NCBI RefSeq assembly: GCF_012726265.1
Contig: NZ_JAASAG010000007.1
Coordinates: 310,001 to 374,000 of the forward strand
Length of the DNA: 64,000 bases
Source of the DNA: Streptomyces sp. HNM0575
GTDB lineage: Bacteria > Actinomycetota > Actinomycetes > Streptomycetales > Streptomycetaceae
Direction of reading: 5' to 3'
Below, in pieces: positions 17,983 through 27,281 of the stretch (its first letter is position 1; every line of letters begins with the position of its first letter). A program made the position numbers and the translations under genes. Under the pieces are notes generated by a model. It did not search any database. It had not been told where the DNA came from and was given only the letters and a program-made list of their open reading frames with translations.

Positions 17983-18621
17983 CCGTCCGCCGCACCGGAC
18001 TTCGCGCTCCCGGGCACCGGACTTCGCGGTCCGGCGCCCGGGCTGCTGCTTGAACGGGGCTCGGAGGGATCTCGGACCGGGGGCTCGGACGGAGCGCGGA
18101 AGAGCCGGGCAAGGACGTTGGCGGCGGCTCCGGGACGCCGTTGTGCCGGGGTGCGGATTCGTACGCCACGCCGGGGCGTGCACGGCTTCCCATCAGCCTT
18201 TTTCTTCGGCACGGGACGCGGCCCTGAGCCGCCTTTTCTTTCCTGTTCGAATTAAGTGCCCGGCAGCGGAAAAACGCCAGGGCACCGGCCCCAAGACATG
18301 CCTTGACAAGGGGCGAAGCGGGACCTCACAGTAGGCGCTACGCACAACGCAACGCGATACCTTCTCTGCGTAATTCCGAAGAACCTTCTTGCGCCCTCTG
18401 ACGGCCCGCCACAAGTGTGCCTGCGGCGTAATTCGTCCTGCCCGTACGGACGCCGATTGCTTGCGAGTTAACTCAATGTGTCCGCATGCTCGAATCGGCG
18501 AAATAATTTGAGCAGTTCCCCAAAATGGGCGGCCGTTACTCCTGGTCCTCCAATGGCCGGGCCGGCTGATCCCGTACGTGTGAGTAAGTGCCTATCAGTG
18601 ACTGGAAAGGGTGAGTGCCAA
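17983..18621. other. Long intergenic region between pgi and the amino-acid dehydrogenase gene
   Basis: No convincing gene is present in these 639 bp. It starts with a duplicated GCACCGGACTTCGCG followed by a strong hairpin. From about 18190 onward it is visibly richer in A+T than the flanks. A TTGACA at 18303-18308, with CACAGT 18 bp further on, is a possible promoter about 300 bp before the next start. The short open frames on the minus strand lack ribosome sites and look accidental. Confidence 0.5.
18009..18042 (+). terminator. Terminator hairpin after pgi
   Basis: CCCGGGC-A-CCGGAC (18009-18022) pairs with GTCCGG-C-GCCCGGG (18029-18042) across a 6-nt loop with one mismatch. It lies 27 nt after the pgi stop. 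No U tract follows, as is common for Streptomyces terminators. Confidence 0.75.
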
Positions 18622-20064
18622 GTGACACCTACTGCTGTCGAGACGCCGATGCAGGTTTTCGAGCATGAACCCTTCCTGCAGGTCACATGGCGTGACTCCC
18701 AGACCTCCGCTCGTGGCTTCGTCGTGATCGACCAGCTGGTGACGGGCATCGCCACCGGCGGCCTGCGCATGCGGCCCGGGTGCACGATCGGTGAAGTGGC
18801 CGAGCTGGCACGGGAAATGACGCTCAAGATGGGCGCTTACGGAATTCACGTGGGCGGCGCCAAGGGCGGAATCGACTTCGACCCCACGGATCCCCGGGCC
18901 GAAGAGGTGCGGGGGCGGTTCCTGGAGGGCGTACGGCCCCTGCTGGAGCGCTTCTGGGTGACGGCGGGCGACCTCGGTACGCAGCAGGAGCAGCTCGACC
19001 AGGCCTTCGCGCGGGTCGGCATCGGCGAGACCTCGTTCCACGCCGCGGTGGTGCGTTCCGATGACGAGGCAGAGGTGCGCTCGCGCATCCAGCAGGCGTT
19101 CAACACACGCACGGAGGGCCTGCTGCTGTCCGAGCTGGTCGGCGGTTACGGCGTGGCCGAGGCGGCGCTCGCGGCCCTTGAGCACCGCGACATCCCCGCC
19201 GCGACGGCGAGCGCCGTCGTTCAGGGCTTCGGTGCGATGGGCGGCTCCACCGCGCTCTACCTCGAGCACGCCGGGGTGAAGATCGTCGGGATCACGGACG
19301 CACAGGGCATGATCCTCAACACCTCGCGGGGCCTCGACGTGGAGCTGCTGCTGTCCGCGCGGAGCACCGGCGGCGTCATCGACCGCTCCGTACTGCGCGA
19401 GGACGACGTGGAGCGCCCCGGTGACGAGTGGCTCGACCAGGACGTCGACGTGCTGGTGCCGGCCGCCGTCGGGCACACGATCACGGAGGACAACTGCGAC
19501 CGGATCCGCGGCAGGTTCGTCGTGGAGGCCGCGAACGTGCCCACGACTCCCGAGGCCGAGCAGCGTCTGCTGGAGCGCGGGGTCGTGGTCGTGCCGGACT
19601 TCATCGCCAACACCGGTGCGGCCGCCGGGGCCTGGTGGGTCATCCTCGGCGAGGTGGTCAGCCCGGCAGGTGCATGCAGCAGGCTGTCGGCGCAGATCCG
19701 TCCGCTGGTACGGGACCTGCTGGACCGTGCCGACGAGAGCGGGATGTCGATGCGGACCGAGGGGATCCTGTTCTCCAAGGAGAACTCGCAGCGCCTGATC
19801 GACGAGTACGGCGGAGCGGTGGCCTTCCGCGACCTCTTCCCCGCCCTGGAGCCGGAGCAGCAGCTCACCCTGGACGAGGAGCCGGAGGCCGGTGCCGGCA
19901 CCGTCGCGGACGTCGCCGAGACCGTGGTGCACCCGCCGAGCGGCGGGCTCCCGGAGGCGGCGGACCTGACCGAGTCCCCTCTGGAGACGGGGCGGCAGCC
20001 CGCGGCCGCGTTCCCGGCGTACTACCCCGGGGAGGCCGACGAGTCGGCCTCCGGCCAGCCCTGA
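18622..20064 (+). CDS. Glu/Leu/Phe/Val dehydrogenase-family protein
   Basis: A 480-residue member of the amino-acid dehydrogenase superfamily, which reversibly deaminates amino acids with NAD(P). The dimerisation/catalytic domain holds TGGLRMRPG (~50) and MGAYGIHVGGAKGGIDFDP (~78-96), the GGxKGG motif with the catalytic Lys. The Rossmann domain holds QGFGAMGGSTALYLEHAGV (~203-221) and DVLVPAAVG / VVEAANVPTTPEAEQ. Residues ~420-480 form an acidic Pro/Ala-rich tail not seen in core enzymes. Substrate choice is not readable; glutamate or a branched-chain amino acid is possible. The GTG at 18622 follows GGTGAG with a 7-nt gap. Confidence 0.85.
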   Translation: MTPTAVETPMQVFEHEPFLQVTWRDSQTSARGFVVIDQLVTGIATGGLRMRPGCTIGEVAELAREMTLKMGAYGIHVGGAKGGIDFDPTDPRAEEVRGRFLEGVRPLLERFWVTAGDLGTQQEQLDQAFARVGIGETSFHAAVVRSDDEAEVRSRIQQAFNTRTEGLLLSELVGGYGVAEAALAALEHRDIPAATASAVVQGFGAMGGSTALYLEHAGVKIVGITDAQGMILNTSRGLDVELLLSARSTGGVIDRSVLREDDVERPGDEWLDQDVDVLVPAAVGHTITEDNCDRIRGRFVVEAANVPTTPEAEQRLLERGVVVVPDFIANTGAAAGAWWVILGEVVSPAGACSRLSAQIRPLVRDLLDRADESGMSMRTEGILFSKENSQRLIDEYGGAVAFRDLFPALEPEQQLTLDEEPEAGAGTVADVAETVVHPPSGGLPEAADLTESPLETGRQPAAAFPAYYPGEADESASGQP

Positions 20065-20091
20065 CCGCGCCTCACCTCACGCGCACACGAC

Positions 20092-20135
20092 GACGGCGCC
20101 CCGCGACCGGATCTCTCCGGCCGCGGGGCGCCGTC
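20092..20135. terminator. Bidirectional terminator between convergent genes
   Basis: GACGGCGCCCCGCG (20092-20105) pairs perfectly with CGCGGGGCGCCGTC (20122-20135). CCGG/CCGG extends the stem after one mismatch, leaving a 6-nt loop. It sits in the 84-bp gap between the dehydrogenase gene (+) and pgl (-). Confidence 0.85.
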
Positions 20136-20148
20136 ATGCTGCGGGGAG

Positions 20149-20931
20149 TCACGACAGCGGCGGATAGAGGTCCCTCGGGAGCTTCGACGCCGCCGCCTCG
20201 TCGAGGAGCCAGAGCGTGCGGCTGCGGCCGTACGCACCCGCCGCCGGGGCCTGGATCTCGCCCGGTCCGGACAGTGCGAGGGTCACCGCGTCCGCCTTGT
20301 CCTCGCCGGCCGCCAGCAGCCACACCTCGCGGGCGGCCCGGATGGCGGGCAGCGTGAGCGAGATCCGTACCGGTGGCGGCTTGGGGGCGCCGTGCACCGC
20401 CACGGCCATGCTCTCCGTCTCGCGCACGCCGGGGTGCTCGGGAAACAGCGACGCCACATGGGTGTCGGGGCCGACGCCCAGCAGCAGCACGTCGAAGGAG
20501 GGGACGGGGGAGTGGTCCTCCGGGCGTGCGGCGGCGGCCAGTTCGGCCTCGTAGGCCTCGGCCGCGGCCTCCACGTCGTTGCCGTACGCGCCGTCCGAGG
20601 GCGCCATGGGGTGCACGCGCGCCGGGTCGAGCGGCACCGAGTCCAGGAGCGCTTCGCGGGCCTGCGTGACGTTGCGCTCCGGGTCGCCCTCCGGGAGGAA
20701 ACGCTCGTCGCCCCACCACACGTCCAGCCGTGAGAAGTCGATGGAGTCACGGGCTGTGGAGGAGGCCAGCGCGGCGAGCAGGCCGTTGCCGTTGCGCCCG
20801 CCGGTCAGCACGACCGAGGCGCTGCCGCGTGCCGACTGCGCGTCGACGACCCGGGCGACGAGCCGCGCGGCCGCCGCCCGGGCCATCTCGTCCTTGTCGC
20901 GGTGCACGAAGACCTGGGCGGCGGCGCTCAC
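20149..20931 (-). CDS. pgl: 6-phosphogluconolactonase
   Basis: Hydrolyses 6-phosphogluconolactone in the oxidative pentose-phosphate pathway. The 260-residue product of the DevB/SOL type has VVLTGGRNGNGLLAAL (~40), DVWWGDERFLPEGDPERN (~73-90), FDVLLLGVGPDTHVASLFPEHPG (~150, family signature), and LTLPAIRAAREVWLLAAGEDKADAV near the C-terminus. The GTG start at 20931 overlaps the opcA stop by four bases (GTGA), so it is the last gene of the coupled zwf-opcA-pgl unit. Confidence 0.95.
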   Translation of the reverse strand: MSAAAQVFVHRDKDEMARAAAARLVARVVDAQSARGSASVVLTGGRNGNGLLAALASSTARDSIDFSRLDVWWGDERFLPEGDPERNVTQAREALLDSVPLDPARVHPMAPSDGAYGNDVEAAAEAYEAELAAAARPEDHSPVPSFDVLLLGVGPDTHVASLFPEHPGVRETESMAVAVHGAPKPPPVRISLTLPAIRAAREVWLLAAGEDKADAVTLALSGPGEIQAPAAGAYGRSRTLWLLDEAAASKLPRDLYPPLS

Positions 20932-22052
20932 TTCTTGGCTGCCCTCTTCGCGGTCGACCTGGCGGCCTTCTTGGCCGCGGCGGGCTGCTTCGCCGACTCC
21001 TCCTCCGGCTGCGGGGCCGCATGCGTCCGGGCGGACTTGCCGGTTCTGGAGCCGCCACCGCCACCGCCACCGCCGGTGCCGCCGTTACCGCGGCCGCCCC
21101 CGGTCCCGCCGCCGTTGCCGCCGCGCCCCCGGCCGGTCTGCTTCGTCCCGTACTGCACAGCAGACGCGTAGGCCTCGTCCGGGTCCAGGCGGCGCAGCTC
21201 CTCGGCGATCAGCTCGGCCGTGCCGCGCCGGTGCAGGGCCACATGGCGGTCCGGCTGCCCCGGCACGGCCAGTTCAGCGAGCGAACCGTCGGCGCGGTCC
21301 AGGCAGATGTCGCCGTCCGCGGTCGCCATCCGTACGGCCGTGATGCCCGGCCCGTCGGTGACCTCGCGCTCCACGGGCACGCGCAGCCGCTCCGAGAGCC
21401 ACAGGGCGAGCAGCTCCGTCGAGGGGTTGTGGGCCTCGCCCTCCACGACGGCCGAACGCACCTTCAGCGACTGCTGGTCCAGGCCCGCCGCGAGCACGCT
21501 CCGCCACGGCGTCAGCCGCGTCCACGACAGATCGGTGTCGCCGGGCGCGTAGGTCTCGCCGCGCAGCCGCAGCGCCGCGAGCGGGTCCTCGGACGCCGCG
21601 GCGTCGGTGATCCGCCGCTGCCCGAGCGTGCCGAGCCTGTCCTGCGACGGGTTGTCCGGAGCGTCCTCCGGCCACCAGACGACGACGGGCGCGTCCGGCA
21701 GCAGCAGCGGCAGTACGACGCTGTAGGCGTGCGAGGCCAACTCGCCGTGCAGACGCAGCAGTACGGTCTCTCCCGTACCGGAGTCGCTGCCGACCCGCAC
21801 CTCCGCGTCGAGCCTGGCCGTCGCGCGGTCGCGGGGGGAGCGGCCGGGGCGCCTGATGACGGCGAGGATGCGCGAGGGGTGCTCCTTCGAGGCCTCGCTC
21901 GCGGCCTTCAGGGCGTCGTAGTGGTTGCCCTCGTCGGTCACGATGACCATGGTGAGGACCATGCCGACGGCGGGGGAGCCGATCGACCGCCGCGCCTGGA
22001 CGAGGGTGGTGTTGATCTGGCTGGAAGTGGTGTCCGTGAGGTCGATGTTCAT
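20928..22052 (-). CDS. opcA: Glucose-6-phosphate dehydrogenase assembly protein OpcA
   Basis: OpcA supports assembly or activity of G6PDH in cyanobacteria and actinobacteria. The 374-residue product begins MNIDLTDTTSSQINTTLVQAR and carries the family core to about residue 298 (LTMVIVTDEG; SVVLPLLLPDAPVVVWWPEDAP; LDPDEAYASAVQYGTKQTG). An unusual tail follows: a Gly/Arg/Asn-rich stretch with GGGGGGGG, then an Ala/Lys-rich end (KKAARSTAKRAAKK) reminiscent of histone-like tails. The ATG overlaps the zwf stop (ATGA), indicating coupled translation. Confidence 0.95.
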   Translation of the reverse strand: MNIDLTDTTSSQINTTLVQARRSIGSPAVGMVLTMVIVTDEGNHYDALKAASEASKEHPSRILAVIRRPGRSPRDRATARLDAEVRVGSDSGTGETVLLRLHGELASHAYSVVLPLLLPDAPVVVWWPEDAPDNPSQDRLGTLGQRRITDAAASEDPLAALRLRGETYAPGDTDLSWTRLTPWRSVLAAGLDQQSLKVRSAVVEGEAHNPSTELLALWLSERLRVPVEREVTDGPGITAVRMATADGDICLDRADGSLAELAVPGQPDRHVALHRRGTAELIAEELRRLDPDEAYASAVQYGTKQTGRGRGGNGGGTGGGRGNGGTGGGGGGGGSRTGKSARTHAAPQPEEESAKQPAAAKKAARSTAKRAAKK

Positions 22053-23575
22053 GGCCGGCGCCAGCTCCGTCCGTCGCGTGCGAGCATCTCGTCGGCGGCC
22101 TGGGGGCCCCAGGTGCCGGACGCGTACTGCTCGGGCTTGCCGTGCTTGTCCCAGTAGTGCTCGACGGGGTCGAGGATCTCCCAGGAGCGCTCGACCTCCT
22201 GGTGCCGCGGGAAGAGGTTCGCGTCACCGAGCAGGACGTCGAGCAGCAGGCGCTCGTACGCCTCCGGGCTGGACTCGGTGAAGGACTCGCCGTACGCGAA
22301 GTCCATGGTCACGTCGCGGATCTCCATCTGCGTGCCGGGCACCTTCGAGCCGAACCTGATGGTGATGCCCTCGTCCGGCTGCACCCGGATGACCAGGGCG
22401 TTCTGCCCGAGCTCCTGGGTGTCCGTCGCGTCGAACGGCGAGTACGGGGCCCGCTGGAAGACGACCGCGATCTCGGTGACGCGGCGGCCGAGGCGCTTGC
22501 CCGTACGGAGGTAGAACGGCACGCCCGCCCAGCGGCGGTTGTCGATCCCCAGGCGCATCGCGGCGAAGGTGTCGGTCTTCGACTGCGGGTCGATGCCGTC
22601 TTCCTCCAGATAGCCGCGCACCCGCTCGCCGCCCTGCCAGCCCGCGGTGTACTGGCCGCGCACCGTGTGCTTGCCCAACTCGCGTGGCAGACGCACCGCG
22701 TTGAGCACCTTGAGCTTCTCGGTCACCAGCGCCTTGGCGTCGAAGGAGACCGGCTCCTCCATGGCCGTGAGGGCGAGCAGCTGGAGCAGGTGGTTCTGGA
22801 TGACGTCCCGGGCCGAGCCGATGCCGTCGTAGTAGCCGGCACGGCCGCCGATGCCGATGTCCTCGGCCATGGTGATCTGCACGTGGTCGACGTAACTGCG
22901 GTTCCACAGCGGCTCGAACATCGTGTTGGCGAAGCGCAGCGCCAGGATGTTCTGGACGGTCTCCTTGCCCAGGTAGTGGTCGATGCGGAAGACCTGGTCG
23001 GGATTGAAGACGTCGTGCACGACCGCGTTGAGCTGCTGTGCGCTCGGCAGGTCGTGGCCGAAGGGCTTCTCGATGACGGCCCGGCGCCACGAGCCCGCGC
23101 CGCCGTCCGAGAGGCCGTGCTTCTTCAGCTGCGAGACGACAGTGGGGAAGAACTTCGGCGGCACGGAGAGGTAGAAGGCGAAATTCCCGCCCGTACCACG
23201 GGACTTGTCCAGTTCCTCGATCGTCGACTTCAGCGTGCGGAAGGCCTCGTCGTCGTCGAAGACGCCGGGCACGAAGCGCATCCCCTGCGACAGCTGTTTC
23301 CAGACCTCCTCACGGAAGGGAGTGCGCGCGTGCTCCTTGACGGAGTCGTGCACGACCTGCGCGAAGTCCTCGTGCTCCCAGTCCCGGCGGGCGAACCCGA
23401 CGAGGGAGAAGCCCGGCGGGAGCAGCCCCCGGTTGGCGAGGTCATAGACGGCAGGCATCAGCTTTTTACGTGACAAATCACCCGTGACGCCGAAGATGAC
23501 CAGACCCGACGGCCCCGCGATGCGGGGGAGCCGCCGGTCCAGTGCGTCACGCAGCGGATTGGCTGCGTCGGTCAA
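22049..23575 (-). CDS. zwf: Glucose-6-phosphate 1-dehydrogenase
   Basis: Oxidises glucose-6-phosphate to 6-phosphogluconolactone with NADP or NAD, the entry to the pentose-phosphate pathway. The 508-residue product has the dinucleotide-binding start VIFGVTGDLSRKKLMPAVYDL (~26-46) and VIEKPFGHDL (~165). The active-site RIDHYLGKETVQN is at ~196-208, with the C-terminal half matching the family (VPFYLRTGKRLGRRVTEI). The best start is a TTG at 23575: AAGGAGG lies 10 nt upstream, inside the tal 3' end, and no ATG or GTG is available near the conserved N-terminus. Only 5 nt separate it from the tal stop. Confidence 0.97.
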   Translation of the reverse strand: MTDAANPLRDALDRRLPRIAGPSGLVIFGVTGDLSRKKLMPAVYDLANRGLLPPGFSLVGFARRDWEHEDFAQVVHDSVKEHARTPFREEVWKQLSQGMRFVPGVFDDDEAFRTLKSTIEELDKSRGTGGNFAFYLSVPPKFFPTVVSQLKKHGLSDGGAGSWRRAVIEKPFGHDLPSAQQLNAVVHDVFNPDQVFRIDHYLGKETVQNILALRFANTMFEPLWNRSYVDHVQITMAEDIGIGGRAGYYDGIGSARDVIQNHLLQLLALTAMEEPVSFDAKALVTEKLKVLNAVRLPRELGKHTVRGQYTAGWQGGERVRGYLEEDGIDPQSKTDTFAAMRLGIDNRRWAGVPFYLRTGKRLGRRVTEIAVVFQRAPYSPFDATDTQELGQNALVIRVQPDEGITIRFGSKVPGTQMEIRDVTMDFAYGESFTESSPEAYERLLLDVLLGDANLFPRHQEVERSWEILDPVEHYWDKHGKPEQYASGTWGPQAADEMLARDGRSWRRP

Positions 23576-23580
23576 CTTCC

Positions 23581-24723
23581 TTACGCCTCCTTCGGCGTGA
23601 GGCGCTTGAGCTCCGCCTCGGTGGAAGACAGCAGTTCGTTCCAGGACGCCTCGAACTTCTCGACGCCCTCGTCCTCCAGCACCTGGACGACGTCGTCGTA
23701 GGAGACGCCGAGCGCGGCGACGGCGTCGAGCACCGCCTGGGCATCGGCGTAGCTTCCGCGCACCGTGTCGCCGGTGATCTCACCGTGGTCGTCGGCGGCC
23801 TTGAGGGTGGCCTCCGGCATGGTGTTGACCGTGTTCGGTGCGACCAGCTCGGTCACGTACAGCGTGTCCGGGAGGGAGGGGTCCTTCACGCCGGTCGAAG
23901 CCCACAGCGGGCGCTGGCTGTTGGCCCCGGCGCGCTCCAGCACGCGCCAGCGCTCGGGCGGTTCGGCGGAGCCGTCGGCGGGCCCGAAGACCTGCTCGTA
24001 CGCCTGGTAGGCGAGGCGCGCGTTGGCGACGGCGGCCTTGCTCTTCAGCTCCTTGGCCTTCTTCGTGCCGATCGCGTCGAGCCGCTTGTCGATCTCGGTG
24101 TCGACGCGGGAGACGAAGAAGGACGCCACGGAGTGGATGGCGGAGAGGTCGAGGCCGAGGGCCTTGGCCTTCTCCAGGCCGGCCTGGAAGGCGTCCATGA
24201 CCTCCCGGTACCGCTCCAGGGAGAAGATCAGCGTGACGTTGACGCTGATGCCCTTGCCGATGGTCTCGGTGATCGCGGGGAGGCCCGCCTTCGTCGCCGG
24301 GATCTTGATGAATGTGTTGGGGCGGTCCACCAGCCAGGCCAGCTGCCGCGCCTCGGCCACCGTCGGCTTCGTCTTGTGCGCGAGCCGCGGGTCGACCTCG
24401 ATGGAGACCCGGCCGTCCTTGCCGCCGGTGGCGTCGAAGACGGGCCGGAGCACGTCCGCGGCGTCCCGCACGTCGGCGGTGGTGATCATGCGCAGCGCCT
24501 CCTCGACCGTCACGCCGCGCGACGCGAGATCGGAGACCTGCTGGTCGTACTTCTCGTCGGAAGAGATCGCCTTCTGAAAGATCGTCGGGTTCGTCGTGAC
24601 GCCCACCACGTGCTGCTCGTCGATGAGTTCGCCCAGGTTGCCCGACGTGATCCGGTGACGGGACAGGTCATCCAGCCAGATCGCGACGCCTTCGTCGGAG
24701 AGGCGCTTGAGAGCGTCTGTCAT
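23581..24723 (-). CDS. tal: Transaldolase
   Basis: Transfers a dihydroxyacetone unit between sugar phosphates in the non-oxidative pentose-phosphate pathway. The 380-residue product is of the long actinobacterial/cyanobacterial TalB-like type. It has the early IWLDDLSRHRITSGNL and VVGVTTNPTIFQKAI (~43-57). The Schiff-base Lys is in NTFIKIPATKAGLPAI (~140), and NVTLIFSLERY follows. The ATG at 24723 gives the standard start; GGAG lies 11 nt upstream. The tkt-tal-zwf-opcA-pgl order is conserved in Streptomyces. Confidence 0.97.
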   Translation of the reverse strand: MTDALKRLSDEGVAIWLDDLSRHRITSGNLGELIDEQHVVGVTTNPTIFQKAISSDEKYDQQVSDLASRGVTVEEALRMITTADVRDAADVLRPVFDATGGKDGRVSIEVDPRLAHKTKPTVAEARQLAWLVDRPNTFIKIPATKAGLPAITETIGKGISVNVTLIFSLERYREVMDAFQAGLEKAKALGLDLSAIHSVASFFVSRVDTEIDKRLDAIGTKKAKELKSKAAVANARLAYQAYEQVFGPADGSAEPPERWRVLERAGANSQRPLWASTGVKDPSLPDTLYVTELVAPNTVNTMPEATLKAADDHGEITGDTVRGSYADAQAVLDAVAALGVSYDDVVQVLEDEGVEKFEASWNELLSSTEAELKRLTPKEA

Positions 24724-24775
24724 GGGAATTGCATCTCCTGCTGGTCGTAGCTTCTGTACGTGTCGGGGTGGGGCA

Positions 24776-26851
24776 TCAGCGGGACGCGGCCTCCAGGGAC
24801 TCCCGCGCGGCCGTGACGACCGCCTCGGCGGTGAGTCCGAACTCCCGGTAGAGCGTCTTGTAGTCGGCCGAGGCACCGTAGTGCTCAAGCGAGACGATCC
24901 GCCCCGCGTCACCGACGTACCGGTGCCAGGTCAGACCGACGGCCGCCTCGACCGCGACCCGCGCCCGCACGGTCGGCAGCAGCACGCTGTCCTTGTACGC
25001 CTGGTCCTGCTCCTCGAACCACTCCACCGACGGCATCGACACGACCCGCGTACGCACGCCCTCCGCCTGGAGGACGTCGCGGGCCTCGACGGCGAGCTGG
25101 ACCTCGGATCCGGTGCCGATGAGGATCAGCTGGGGCTCGCCGCCGTCCGCCTCGAACATCACGTAACCGCCCTTGGCGGCCTGGGGGTTGGGCTCGTAGG
25201 TGGGGACGTTCTGCCGGGTCAGCGCCAGTCCGTGCGGGGCCGGCTTCTCGCCGTGCCGGCGCAGCACCTCGGTCCAGGCGATCGCCGTCTCGTTGGCGTC
25301 GGCCGGGCGGACGACGTTCAGACCGGGGATGGCGCGCAGCGCGGGCAGGTGCTCGACGGGCTGGTGGGTCGGGCCGTCCTCGCCCAGTCCGATCGAGTCG
25401 TGCGTCCAGACGTACGTCACGGGCGCCTTCATCAGCGCCGCGAGACGTACGGCCGGACGCATGTAGTCGGAGAACGTGAGGAAAGTGCCGCCGTAGACGC
25501 GGGTGTTGCCGTGCAGCGCGATGCCGTTCATGGTCGAGCCCATGGAGTGCTCGCGGATGCCGAAGTGCAGCGTGCGCCCGTAAGGGTCCGCGCCCGGCAG
25601 CGGGTTGCCCTCCGGCAGGAACGAACTCTCGTCCCACGTCGTGTTGTTGGAGCCCGCCAGGTCGGCGGAGCCGCCCCACAGCTCCGGGATCTTCGGGCCG
25701 AGCGCCTTGAGCACGGCGCCGGACGCCTTGCGCGTGGCCATCTCCTTGCCCGCCTCGAAGGAGGGCACCGCCTTCTCCCAGCCTTCGGGCAGCTCGCCCG
25801 CGCGGATGCGGTCGAACTCGGCCGCACGCTCCGGGTTGGCCGAACGCCACTCGGTGAACCGCTTGTCCCAGGTGCCACGCACCTCACGGCCGCGGTCCCA
25901 GGCCTTGCGCGTGTGCTCCAGCACGTCGGTGTCCACCTGGAAGTGCTGCTCGGGATCGAAGCCGAGGACCTTCTTGGTCTTGACGACCTCCTCCTCGCCG
26001 AGCGCCGCCCCGTGCGCCGCCCCGGTGTTCTGGGCGTCGGGCGCGGGCCAGGCGATGATGGAGCGCACGGCGATGAAGGACGGACGGGAGGTCTCGGCCT
26101 TGGCCGCCTCGAACGCCTTGTACAGCGCCTTCGGGTCGAGGTCGCCGTCGGGCAGCGGGTCGACGCGCTGCACGTGCCAGCCGTAGGACTCGTACCGCTT
26201 CACGGTGTCCTCGGAGAACGCGGTCTCGGTGTCGCCCTCGATGGAGATGTGGTTGTCGTCCCACATCACGACGAGGTTGCCGAGCCGCTGGTGGCCCGCG
26301 AGCGAGGACGCCTCGCCGGAGACGCCCTCCTGGAGGTCGCCGTCGCTGGCGAACGTCCAGATGGTGTGGTCGAAGGGGGACTCGCCGGCGGCGGTGTCCG
26401 GGTCGTACAGGCCGCGCTCGTAGCGGGACGCCATCGCCATGCCCACCGCGTTGGCGACGCCCTGGCCGAGGGGGCCCGTCGTGGTCTCGACGCCGACGGT
26501 GTGACCGTGCTCGGGATGGCCGGGTGTCTTGCTGCCCCAGGTGCGGAAGCTCTTGAGGTCCTCCAGCCCCAGGCCGTAACCGGCGAGGTAGAGCTGGATG
26601 TAGAGCGTCAGGCTGGAGTGGCCGACGGAGAGGACGAACCGGTCACGGCCCGGCCAGTCCGGGTCGTGCGGGTCGTGGCGCATCAGCTTCTGGAAGACAA
26701 GGTAGGCCGCGGGAGCGAGGGCCATGGCCGTGCCGGGGTGGCCGTTGCCGACCTTCTGCACTGAATCCATGGCCAGGACCCGGACGGTGTCGACGGCCCG
26801 CTGGTCCAGATCGGTCCATTCGAGATCGGTGGTGGTCGGCTTGGTGCTCAC
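24776..26851 (-). CDS. tkt: Transketolase
   Basis: Thiamine-diphosphate enzyme that moves two-carbon units between sugar phosphates. The 691-residue product has GNGHPGTAMALAPAAYLVFQK (~37-57), GPLGQGVANAVGMAMA (~125), the ThDP motif ASDGDLQEGVSGEASSLAGH...NLVVMWDDN (~165-195), and the pyrimidine domain with GIREHSMGSTMNG (~425). The C-terminal domain ends EAVVTAARESLEAASR. The GTG at 26851 starts the usual MSTKPTT. It is the first gene of the minus-strand pentose-phosphate operon; 52 bp separate it from tal. Confidence 0.97.
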   Translation of the reverse strand: MSTKPTTTDLEWTDLDQRAVDTVRVLAMDSVQKVGNGHPGTAMALAPAAYLVFQKLMRHDPHDPDWPGRDRFVLSVGHSSLTLYIQLYLAGYGLGLEDLKSFRTWGSKTPGHPEHGHTVGVETTTGPLGQGVANAVGMAMASRYERGLYDPDTAAGESPFDHTIWTFASDGDLQEGVSGEASSLAGHQRLGNLVVMWDDNHISIEGDTETAFSEDTVKRYESYGWHVQRVDPLPDGDLDPKALYKAFEAAKAETSRPSFIAVRSIIAWPAPDAQNTGAAHGAALGEEEVVKTKKVLGFDPEQHFQVDTDVLEHTRKAWDRGREVRGTWDKRFTEWRSANPERAAEFDRIRAGELPEGWEKAVPSFEAGKEMATRKASGAVLKALGPKIPELWGGSADLAGSNNTTWDESSFLPEGNPLPGADPYGRTLHFGIREHSMGSTMNGIALHGNTRVYGGTFLTFSDYMRPAVRLAALMKAPVTYVWTHDSIGLGEDGPTHQPVEHLPALRAIPGLNVVRPADANETAIAWTEVLRRHGEKPAPHGLALTRQNVPTYEPNPQAAKGGYVMFEADGGEPQLILIGTGSEVQLAVEARDVLQAEGVRTRVVSMPSVEWFEEQDQAYKDSVLLPTVRARVAVEAAVGLTWHRYVGDAGRIVSLEHYGASADYKTLYREFGLTAEAVVTAARESLEAASR

Positions 26852-27281
26852 CCTGGGTCAGGGCTCCTCTCCGATGTCGGCTGTCGGTGCGTTGCGCTCA
26901 CCGGCGGTGTCGAGCGTACCCCTGTGCTGTGCGCATCTCTTCAGGGTGCTCAACAACGGCGCACCGACACTTACGGCGACACTCACGGCCACGGAGAACC
27001 GCGGAGGAAACCCGCGGAGAACAGCAGCCGCAGCCACCGCGAGAACCGCGTCACACACGACAACAAGAAGGCGCCGCCCGGGGATTCCCCCGGCGGGCCG
27101 CATCGCGCCCGCGCCGGTCCCCACGCGCCCCGGCCTGCACCGCGGCACGCGCACCCGCCCCGGGAGTGCCGCGGTACCCCGCTCGCGGCGCGTGCACCGG
27201 CGCCGTCTAAAGTGGCGTGGTACGCGCGAGCCCTAACGGAATGTGCACCGTTCACGCTCGCATTTCATGGAGTGATCAGGG
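26852..27281. promoter_or_regulatory. Divergent tkt / ctaB promoter region
   Basis: 430 bp without a convincing gene. On the plus strand TAAAGT near 27208 is the most -10-like hexamer for ctaB, and GGAG lies 9 nt before the ctaB GTG. Around 26970-27000 there are two copies of ACTYACGGC-ACG-type sequence. The short basic open frames that cross it have no ribosome site. Confidence 0.4.

Noticed and set aside
17958..18212. Small minus-strand gene starting MPKKKADGK
   Set aside because: No ribosome site, Arg/Pro-rich shadow-like composition, and it runs over the pgi terminator.
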